DNA of 64,000 bases from assembly GCA_963701015.1 (NCBI GenBank), contig OY969556.1:2728001-2792000 (forward strand), read 5' to 3'. Below the pieces are notes generated by a model. It was not told the DNA's origin, did not search any database, and worked only from the letters and a program-made list of their open reading frames with translations. The position numbers and the translations under genes are program-made. This DNA is from MFD09286-c1 sp963701015. Lineage in GTDB: Bacteria > Bacteroidota > Bacteroidia > Bacteroidales > DTGW01. Below, piece after piece: positions 33,630 to 41,256 of this stretch; the stretch's first letter is position 1; the number at the start of each line of letters is the position of its first letter.

Positions 33630-33708
33630 TGAAATGTCTCCTTAAATTTAAACTAACAAATTAAATTAATAGTTTCAAAATCCTAAAATTAAATAGTTTT
33701 TTTAATAG

Positions 33709-33740
33709 AAAAAGGCCGACAGTTAATACAACGGCCGGCC
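33709..33740 (-). terminator. Rho-independent terminator after the xylanase gene
   Basis: On the minus strand, GGCCG (33736-33732) pairs with CGGCC (33718-33714), followed immediately by TTTTTC. The flanking GGCC extends the GC-rich block. It lies 36 bp after the xylanase stop. Confidence 0.8.
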
Positions 33741-33771
33741 ATATAATTTTAAATAATGTGCAAATGAACTG

Positions 33772-34503
33772 TTACCATACAGTTGCATTACAGTATCCAC
33801 TTCCTCCGCCCCAATCTTCTACAGCCAATATTTGGAGATTGAAACTACCGAAACCCTGGCCACCTCTACTCTTCCAATTATTAATATGGTTGCCCATTGT
33901 AACTGCGTGATTTGACCCGGTTGAAGATCCACCCCAGTTATCTAAATACTGCCAAAAAGTTGCAGTACCTGTAATGGAAGGTTGGTTTACCTGTTGATGT
34001 TTATAAAAAGTATAGTTATGTCCATCACTGCTAATGGAGTTTATTGCCGAACCTGATGCAACAGACCCCATTTCACAAACGTAATATTCAATAAGCGGGT
34101 TAGTGGTCCAACCATATACCCCAAAATTTTTATATTGACCTGATAAGGCGCCACAATTGTAATTAATAGTTCTATTACTACCCGGATTCCAGCCTTTACC
34201 AGCTACAATATCACCAATATTAGACCAGCTAACAGCGAAATTACCAGCATAAGTTCCAGCCGAAGGAAATGATATGCTCCCTGATCCACTACTGACATAA
34301 CATTGCCAGAAGTAGCCATGATCAGAACCTGTACTTTTTAAATTGCTACTATCCTGGGTGTATCCACTAGTGTAGCTCCCTGTTGAAACTTTGTCCTTAG
34401 TTACAGTTTCTTTAGAACAACTTGCGAACAACAGCATAATGGCTGCTGAAAAACCGATTCCTAATGATAGAACCTTCATCCCTTTTCTAAAATTTTGATT
34501 CAT
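33772..34503 (-). CDS. GH11 endo-1,4-beta-xylanase, lipoprotein
   Basis: 243 residues. The lipoprotein signal ends at Cys29 (AAIMLLFASC). The single GH11 jelly-roll domain is complete: GTYAGNFAVSWSNIGDIVAG, KGWNPGSNRTINYN, FGVYGWTTNPLIEYYVCE with nucleophile Glu139, TATFWQYLDNW, NHINNW and LQILAVEDWGG with acid/base Glu229. In GH11 enzymes these cut internal xylan bonds. A lipid anchor would hold it on the membrane, probably the outer-membrane surface. The hybrid regulator lies directly upstream, and direct repeats in front of this gene look like its binding site. The released sugars fit the xylR-xylB-xylA-transporter operon 12 kb away. Confidence 0.93.
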   Translation of the reverse strand: MNQNFRKGMKVLSLGIGFSAAIMLLFASCSKETVTKDKVSTGSYTSGYTQDSSNLKSTGSDHGYFWQCYVSSGSGSISFPSAGTYAGNFAVSWSNIGDIVAGKGWNPGSNRTINYNCGALSGQYKNFGVYGWTTNPLIEYYVCEMGSVASGSAINSISSDGHNYTFYKHQQVNQPSITGTATFWQYLDNWGGSSTGSNHAVTMGNHINNWKSRGGQGFGSFNLQILAVEDWGGGSGYCNATVW

Positions 34504-34545
34504 AAAATTGTTAATTTAAATTAGTTAATATTAGAATAACAATAC

Positions 34546-34611
34546 CAAAATTATTTTTTCGCTTAAACCAACTCTTGTAAATTTGTCTTTAATTCTTGTA
34601 ATATTGTCTTT
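34546..34611 (-). promoter_or_regulatory. Xylanase promoter with paired direct repeats, likely hybrid-regulator binding site
   Basis: Two direct repeats, plus-strand CTCTTGTAAATTTGTCTTT (34572-34590) and TTCTTGTAATATTGTCTTT (34593-34611), agree at 16 of 19 positions with a 21-bp period (two helical turns). On the minus strand a perfect -7 box TAATTTTG (34553-34546) lies 18 bp downstream of the proximal repeat, and no TTTG -33 element is present. This is the layout of an activator-dependent promoter bound by an AraC-type HTH. The ATG at 34503 is 43 bp further on. The rest of the 310-bp gap shows nothing else. Confidence 0.65.
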
Positions 34612-34813
34612 GATCTGATTTTAATAGGATATAAAGAGAAAAAACTGACCGTCTTCTAATTTCATTTACCTATTTATCTGGTTAGAAAAATAACTTATTG
34701 AGATTGACAGTTTCAATACAATTAATTACCTCTTAATTAAAAAGTATAATTTCTAATTATGTTGGAAAAATAAAAATATAATTAATTAAGTACTATGTTG
34801 TAATCTAATCAAT

Positions 34814-37800
34814 TCATCTTTTATCATTTAAACAATAATCCTTTGGAGAAACCTTATAATATTCTTTAAATACTTTACTAAAATAAGCAGGATCGCTGAA
34901 TCCACATTCATTTGCAACCTGACTTATTGTTAAATTTCCATTGGTAAGTAATTCTGCTGCTTTATGAAGTCTGAAATTTTTTACCAAATCATTAATCGAT
35001 TCTACTGAAAGCGCTTTAAATTTTTTATAAAAAACACTGCGGCTCATTCCCATTTTTTCAATTATTTGGTTCACGTTAAATTCCGGCTCCACATATTTTT
35101 CCTTTATTGTACTTAGTATTTCTTCCATAAAGCTTATATCAAGTGCATTCGCCTGAACCTTATGATTAATAATACCATCACGTCCGATAAAATGTTGCCG
35201 GAGTTTTTCAATTTGGCGTATCAGGTTTTTAATTCTTGCTTTCAGAATTTCGCCTTCAAATGGTTTCAATATATAATCATCAGCGCCTTTGTCATATCCG
35301 GTAACCTGATTTTCGATGCCAACTTTGGCTGTTAATAATATCAAGGGAATATGCGAAAAACGTAGATCGCATTTAACTTGCCGGCACAATTCAAAACCGT
35401 CCAGTTCGGGCATCATAACATCGCTGATAATAAGGTCGGGCAAGTATTTATTTATATGGTTTAATGCTTCCGTTGAATTGTTTTCCCAAATAACATTATA
35501 TTCTTTATTTAATATTGATTCAATATATACACATATATCCACATTGTCATCTATAATTAGTATAGTATATTCATGTTGAAAAGATTTTGCATCAATAAAC
35601 AGCTTTTGTGTTTGATTAATACTCATTATATGATTGGATTGATGTAATTCAATTTCTTGAAAATTGATATCGCTAATTTTGACCGGTAAATCAATAGCAA
35701 ATGTAGATCCTTCATCAGGTTTACTTGAAACTTCGAGCGATCCGTTTAATAACTTAATTAGTTTAAGTGTAAGGTTAAGACCTATTCCAGTACCTTGTCT
35801 GGCCAACAAAACATTTGTTGGCGTATAAAACCGATCGAATATATGATCAATTTCTTCAGGACTAATGCCAAATCCAGTGTCTGTAATTTCAATCTTCAGT
35901 TTTGAATTTTCCGGATAAAGGTTCATTAATATTGTAACCTTGCCTTGTTCAGGTGTGTTTTTAATAGCATTTGAAATAATATTTGTTACTATTTTTTCAA
36001 TTTTATCTTCATCAATTAAAGCCTTGCAAAATGATGCATTTGATGTCAATAAAAGGGAAATATTTTTTTGTTTCGCATAATCATTAAAATTTTCAACTAT
36101 ATTTTTTATATAACCAACAACATCATATTCGGATAGCTTAATTTTCATCATATTATTTTCAACTTTACTGAAATCGAGTATCTGGTCAACCAGTGTTTTC
36201 AATCGGTTAGCATTTCGGTAAATAGTTTCCACTTGTGCCGACAACGTGCCATTGGATATAAGTTGCTTTAATGGCCCAATAATTAAAGTAAGTGGAGTTC
36301 TCAGTTCATGCGACATATTGGTATAAAACTGATTTTTAAGCTGGTACAATTGTTCCGATTTCTCTTTCTCAATATGGTCAAGCATAAGCTGATTTTTCAT
36401 ATTGATAGAAATGAGTGTATATTTTCTTAATAAATATAAAGCAATTAAAGCCATAATTGCATATAATGTTTTTGCCCACCAAGTAAGCCACCAAGGCGGT
36501 AAAATGTCAATTTCTATTGATGAATATTTATTATTCCAAAGTCCGTCATTATTACTGGCTTTTACCTTAAAAATATATTTCCCCGGATCAAGATTTGTAT
36601 AGGTCGCTGATCGCTGAAAACCCACATAATTCCAATCTTTTTCAAATCCTTCCATCATAAAAGCATACTGGTTTTTCTCAGGTGAAATGAAACTTAGAGC
36701 AGCAAATTCGATTGTAAATACTGAATATTTATGATTTAAAATAATTTTTGAAGCCAGGTTAATATTTTTCTTTAATGGAGAATTATTATCACCTATAATT
36801 ACGGGTTTATTATTGAGTAAAAAATCGGTGAAAACAATAGTGGGTAAAATTGTATTTTCTTTTAAACTATCAGGATTAAAAACATTATAACCATTTGTGC
36901 CTCCAAAATAAATATTGCCGTTCTCATCTTTACAATTCGATAATTGAATAAATTCATTTCCCTGCAACCCGTCACTTACATCGAAGTTTTTAAATTTAGG
37001 TTTTACAGGAACATTTATTCCATTTATAAATTCAGAAATTCCTTTATTTGTGCTAAGCCATAGATTGCCGTGTTTATCTTCACATATAGCATTGATAGTA
37101 TTATTCGGAAGGCCATCTTCCTCGCGATAGCAAGTAAAAGTGCTGTCAGCACGGTGAAAAAGGTTTAAGCCACCACCAGTCGCAACCCAAATATGATTCT
37201 TACTATCAATATAAAAGCCAATTGCACCATAATAACTTAAACTTTTCCTGTTAGCAGAATCATGTTGAAATGAAATAAATTTTCCGGTTTCTTTATTGTA
37301 TAAATCAACGGAAATAGATGTGGCTATCCAAATTTCATTATCACCAACTGCCATAACATCACAAGCCCAATTGTTTGAAATGCTGTTTTTTTTGTAATCG
37401 TTAAGGAAGCGTTTAAATGTACCTGTTTGATAATTATATTCCTTAAGCCCTCCAATCATTGAAGCCATCCATAAATTATTCTGTTTATCTTCAATTACCT
37501 GATTTATATTATCAACTCCAATACTATTTTCAAAATTTAACTGATCCTGAAAATGGATAAATGAATTCGATTTTTCATCCATCAAATTCAAACCACCAGC
37601 CCATGTCCCAATCCACATATTTTTTCTGCTATCTCTGAATATAGCCCAAACTGCATTAGAACTTAATGATTTTAGATTATCGTTTACATGAACAAAATGA
37701 CGATATGTATTATCTTTTTTGTTTAAAACATCCAACCCACCCTCAGTGCCTATCCATAAATAATCCTTTTCATTGTAAAGCACATTTATATGATTATTTC

Positions 37801-38878
37801 CTAAACTGTTTATATTATTGGGGATTTGACTTACTGTTTTAAATTTTTGCAACAGTTTGTTGTAATAATTCAGTGCACCTCCATAGGCTCCTACCCACAC
37901 CGTATTTTGATTATCTTTAAATATAGAATGAATGGAATTACTTGATATGCTTGAATTATCTGTTGAAGAATTTGTAAAATGGTTAAATGCAACTTCATTT
38001 GTTTTTAAATTATTCAAATCGAGAATATCTAAACCACCATTCTCAATTCCAATCCATAAATTTCCATTATGGTCGTCAATTAATGCTAGTATAGCTCCCT
38101 TACTGATACTATTTTTATTACCGTTGTTATGAATAAAATTTACAATCTTTGGATTTTTATAATCCTTATTGTTAAATTCAATATATAATAAACCTGAATT
38201 ATTTGTCCCAAGCCAAATCCTGCCATAAGTATCTTTATATATGGAACGGATATTGTTATTCCCGATACCTTTTGGAATATATGCATCAATGCTGATTTCC
38301 TTTATAGAATTATTCTCAGAATTGAAAAAATATAAACCACTATAAGTACCCAACCAAAAATTATTACCATTATCTTTAAGAATAGCATTAACATATATGC
38401 TGTTAACTAATCGTTTTAAGGCAAAAGTTCTTGTATTTAAATAATTAATCCCCTCAGCACCTGCCAAAAATAAATTGCCATTTTTATCTTCCGAAATATC
38501 TTCAACCGAATGTTGAAAGGTTGAAGGAACAGGTATCATATCATCATCTTCCCTGTTATACAAACTCAATCCACCTTGGGTTCCAATCCAAAGATTACCT
38601 TTTAAATCTTCATAAATTTTTTTAATATTATTGTTGAGAAGTGAATGAGGATCGCCTAATTTGTTTTTATATATTTTAAATTCATATCCATCAAATCTGT
38701 TCAACCCATCACCTGTCCCGAACCATAGAAATCCGAATTTATCCTGATAAATACATCTAACCCAGCCTTGCGATAGTCCATCTTTAACTTCAAGATGCTG
38801 AAATTTAAAATCTTCATTTTTGCCGAACGCGTAATACTGAAAAATAGAAATTAACAAAATGCAATATATTCTTACCAT
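34814..38878 (-). CDS. Hybrid two-component system protein (propeller sensor, kinase, receiver, AraC HTH)
   Basis: 1354 residues. After a signal peptide (LLISIFQYYAFGK) come about 14 two-component propeller repeats (WFGTGDGLNRFDGYEFKIYK, LWIGTQGGLSLYN, ...), then a Y_Y_Y domain (about 733-796) and a membrane helix (about 797-820). The HisKA box FYTNMSHELRTPLTLIIGPL has phospho-His near 857. HATPase motifs are IISNAIKNTPEQG and DTGFGISPEEI. The receiver has LIISDVMMPELDGFE near 1155. An AraC HTH is at about 1269-1352. All domains are intact. In Bacteroidota such proteins bind oligosaccharides in the periplasm and activate adjacent glycan genes. The neighbouring GH11 gene points to xylo-oligosaccharides, an inference. 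Confidence 0.95.
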   Translation of the reverse strand: MVRIYCILLISIFQYYAFGKNEDFKFQHLEVKDGLSQGWVRCIYQDKFGFLWFGTGDGLNRFDGYEFKIYKNKLGDPHSLLNNNIKKIYEDLKGNLWIGTQGGLSLYNREDDDMIPVPSTFQHSVEDISEDKNGNLFLAGAEGINYLNTRTFALKRLVNSIYVNAILKDNGNNFWLGTYSGLYFFNSENNSIKEISIDAYIPKGIGNNNIRSIYKDTYGRIWLGTNNSGLLYIEFNNKDYKNPKIVNFIHNNGNKNSISKGAILALIDDHNGNLWIGIENGGLDILDLNNLKTNEVAFNHFTNSSTDNSSISSNSIHSIFKDNQNTVWVGAYGGALNYYNKLLQKFKTVSQIPNNINSLGNNHINVLYNEKDYLWIGTEGGLDVLNKKDNTYRHFVHVNDNLKSLSSNAVWAIFRDSRKNMWIGTWAGGLNLMDEKSNSFIHFQDQLNFENSIGVDNINQVIEDKQNNLWMASMIGGLKEYNYQTGTFKRFLNDYKKNSISNNWACDVMAVGDNEIWIATSISVDLYNKETGKFISFQHDSANRKSLSYYGAIGFYIDSKNHIWVATGGGLNLFHRADSTFTCYREEDGLPNNTINAICEDKHGNLWLSTNKGISEFINGINVPVKPKFKNFDVSDGLQGNEFIQLSNCKDENGNIYFGGTNGYNVFNPDSLKENTILPTIVFTDFLLNNKPVIIGDNNSPLKKNINLASKIILNHKYSVFTIEFAALSFISPEKNQYAFMMEGFEKDWNYVGFQRSATYTNLDPGKYIFKVKASNNDGLWNNKYSSIEIDILPPWWLTWWAKTLYAIMALIALYLLRKYTLISINMKNQLMLDHIEKEKSEQLYQLKNQFYTNMSHELRTPLTLIIGPLKQLISNGTLSAQVETIYRNANRLKTLVDQILDFSKVENNMMKIKLSEYDVVGYIKNIVENFNDYAKQKNISLLLTSNASFCKALIDEDKIEKIVTNIISNAIKNTPEQGKVTILMNLYPENSKLKIEITDTGFGISPEEIDHIFDRFYTPTNVLLARQGTGIGLNLTLKLIKLLNGSLEVSSKPDEGSTFAIDLPVKISDINFQEIELHQSNHIMSINQTQKLFIDAKSFQHEYTILIIDDNVDICVYIESILNKEYNVIWENNSTEALNHINKYLPDLIISDVMMPELDGFELCRQVKCDLRFSHIPLILLTAKVGIENQVTGYDKGADDYILKPFEGEILKARIKNLIRQIEKLRQHFIGRDGIINHKVQANALDISFMEEILSTIKEKYVEPEFNVNQIIEKMGMSRSVFYKKFKALSVESINDLVKNFRLHKAAELLTNGNLTISQVANECGFSDPAYFSKVFKEYYKVSPKDYCLNDKR

Positions 38879-39458
38879 ATTTATTTAATAAATTAAATAA
38901 TTGCAGTTCAGGTTTTCTAAAAATCATTCAATAATTAGGAAGGGGCAGAAATTAATTTAAGAACTTTTTAGGTTAAATTTTATAAACACAAAAAAATACA
39001 CCTTTTCAACTTTATCCTTTCATATTTCTATCTTTTTTTGTCAAATTATTTACAGTAGCAACTTTTAATGATAAATTATTTATGAAGGGAAATTGAAAAT
39101 CATTAGTTTCAAAAGTGATTAAGTTACAATATAAAAATGTTTGTACAATAGGATATATGGAGTTTTGTTCAATTTAAATGGAATTTTTTAGTGAGGCTTC
39201 AAACACGTACAAGTTAAAAGTTTTGAATAAGTGTAAGGTAAACTATTTTTTGTTTAATGCTATTCAATAATTAAAGCAAAATTTTAAAAAATAATTCTAT
39301 TATAATGAAATGAAAATCATTGAAATTTTGAACTGTGAGAAATGAATACACATAAATAATTTAGAAATAATAAACTTCTACTTAATTATTTTGTTTTTTT
39401 AATGTTATGGTCACCAATGTTTATTTACTTTGCAAATTGATTTTTAAATTATTCGACA
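38879..39458. other. Divergent promoter region of the hybrid regulator and metA
   Basis: 580 bp of AT-rich DNA without a gene. TTTACTTTGC near 39426 is one base from a TAnnTTTG box and could serve metA. No riboswitch-like conserved structure was recognised. Confidence 0.5.
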
Positions 39459-40376
39459 ATGCCTATAAATGTTCCTGATAAGTTACCTGCTATTGAAGTC
39501 CTGAAAGAGGAAAATATATTTGTAATTGATGAATCAAAGGCTTTGCATCAGGATATCCGGCCTTTGAAAATTGGTATTTTAAATCTGATGCCTGTTAAAG
39601 AAACAACGGAAACCCAGTTAATTCGTATGTTATCAAATAGTCCGTTGCAAATTGAGCTTGAACTTATTCACATTGCAAGTCATATTTCAAAAAATACTTC
39701 AATTGACCATTTAGAGGCATTTTACAAAGGATTTGATGAAATAAAAGACCAAAAATTTGATGGTTTAATTATTACCGGCGCACCAATTGAACACCTTGAA
39801 TTTGAACAGGTGAATTATTGGAAAGAAATTCAGGAAATTATGGAATGGTCAAAGAAGCATGTAACCTCAACACTTTGCATTTGTTGGGCTGCACAGGCTG
39901 GCTTATATCATTATTTTAATATACCTAAATATAAGCTACCGGCAAAAATGTTTGGCGTTTTCGAACATAAAGTTTTAAATCCTAAAATACCTTTGGTTAG
40001 AGGCTTTGATGACACTTTTATGGCACCACATTCACGTCATACTGAAGTAAAACGCTCGGATATTGAAATTATACCTGGACTTGAAATTGTTGCAGAATCT
40101 GATGAAGCCGGAATTCATGTTGTAATGGCTAATGATGGCAGGCAAATTTTTGTGACCGGACATTTCGAATACGATCAGGTTACTTTAAAAACTGAATATT
40201 TCCGTGATATAAATAAAGGAAAAACAATTGAAGTGCCGCGAAATTATTTTCCATTAAACGATCCGTCAAAAGATCCGATTGTAAAGTGGCGCAGTCACGC
40301 GAACCTATTCTTTTCGAATTGGTTGAATTATTATGTATATCAAATTACACCATATAACCTTGACAATAACGAATAA
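39459..40376 (+). CDS. metA: Homoserine O-acyltransferase MetA, predicted to use acetyl-CoA
   Basis: 305 residues, full length for the MetA family. It starts PINVPDKLPAIEVLKEENIF and includes IGILNLMPVKETTETQLIR, catalytic Cys142 in TLCICWAAQAGLYH, and HSRHTEV and GHFEYDQVTL with the His/Glu of the triad. Residue 111 is Glu (TGAPIEHLEFEQVNYW); published work on MetA specificity ties Glu111 to acetyl-CoA and Gly111 to succinyl-CoA, so this enzyme probably makes O-acetylhomoserine. It catalyses the first committed step of methionine synthesis, in the cytoplasm. No other methionine genes are adjacent. Confidence 0.95.
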   Translation: MPINVPDKLPAIEVLKEENIFVIDESKALHQDIRPLKIGILNLMPVKETTETQLIRMLSNSPLQIELELIHIASHISKNTSIDHLEAFYKGFDEIKDQKFDGLIITGAPIEHLEFEQVNYWKEIQEIMEWSKKHVTSTLCICWAAQAGLYHYFNIPKYKLPAKMFGVFEHKVLNPKIPLVRGFDDTFMAPHSRHTEVKRSDIEIIPGLEIVAESDEAGIHVVMANDGRQIFVTGHFEYDQVTLKTEYFRDINKGKTIEVPRNYFPLNDPSKDPIVKWRSHANLFFSNWLNYYVYQITPYNLDNNE

Positions 40377-40387
40377 CTGAATTATTA

Positions 40388-41140
40388 TTAATTGTTATCG
40401 TATATTTTAACAAGCTCAGATATTTCCAGAGGTTCGAGTGAAATACTTAAATTTTCCTTACAGGCAATTATATCGGTTTCGAGTAAAGGTTTCAACATCA
40501 ATTTATAATATGGTTCATATAAATGAATGTCATCAACCTTTATGGTAATTGCCAATGCAATATAGCCATCGGCATTGGTTTCCCAAACTGAGTCAACAAT
40601 TTTTGCCCCTAAATTTGTTGCTTTTTTAATATGCAGTAATTCCTTATTCCGATTATACAAAAAACAAAGTCCTGGCTTATCCATATTTTGCTCTATTAAT
40701 TCCAGAAATGCTTTAGAAGGAATTAAATCAGGATGAAATTCCTGAAGGTCTTTACGTTCAATAAAATTGAAAATTAAAGGAAAATGTTTAATGTTAACTT
40801 TGCAATCCTGCACATTTTTGCACTTCCCATTTTTATCGTAACAAACCATTTTAATTTTTACGCCTAATTCTGCAAGTTCATTACTGATTTTCTGATAATC
40901 TTCAAATAATAATAGAAAATTTTCTTTATTTGACTTTTTAACAGTTTTAACATCAGCATATATTTGTTGACATAAACTTACGTTGAATCTTTTAAGAATG
41001 CAAGCTGCCGTCTGCTCACGTTCAAATATATCCATAAACACATTCCCGAATATTTTATCAAACATGTCCTGGTTAATTTCAAAATCAGCAGCAATTTTTC
41101 GTATTGCATTTTTAAAATCATATTTATCATTAAAAATCAT
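40388..41140 (-). CDS. Uncharacterised protein with a degenerate GIY-YIG-like C-terminal domain
   Basis: 250 residues. The N-terminal half is helical. It continues with IKMVCYDKNGKCKNVQDCKV. From about residue 155 the pattern GLCFLYNRNKELLHIKKATN, then YIALAITIKVDDIHLYEPYY and KLMLKPLL, follows the order of a GIY-YIG nuclease (GIYYIYN...IYIGKA...E..yi...kP). The catalytic Tyr and Arg are replaced (CFLY, no Arg after KKATN), so nuclease activity is doubtful. I infer a structural relic or a binding protein. Transcribed convergently to metA; its stop is 11 bp from the metA stop. Confidence 0.65.
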   Translation of the reverse strand: MIFNDKYDFKNAIRKIAADFEINQDMFDKIFGNVFMDIFEREQTAACILKRFNVSLCQQIYADVKTVKKSNKENFLLLFEDYQKISNELAELGVKIKMVCYDKNGKCKNVQDCKVNIKHFPLIFNFIERKDLQEFHPDLIPSKAFLELIEQNMDKPGLCFLYNRNKELLHIKKATNLGAKIVDSVWETNADGYIALAITIKVDDIHLYEPYYKLMLKPLLETDIIACKENLSISLEPLEISELVKIYDNN

Positions 41141-41256
41141 TTTATAAATTTTAATTCGAATAGTAAATATATTAAAGAATAAACATATTTGCTAATTTGC
41201 TTTTGTATCATTGATACATTTTTATGTTTATAATTTATAAGTTATATGTATTTTAA

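Noticed and set aside
39300..39458. Possible SAM riboswitch before metA
   Set aside because: No conserved helices or core sequence of known SAM riboswitch classes could be seen.
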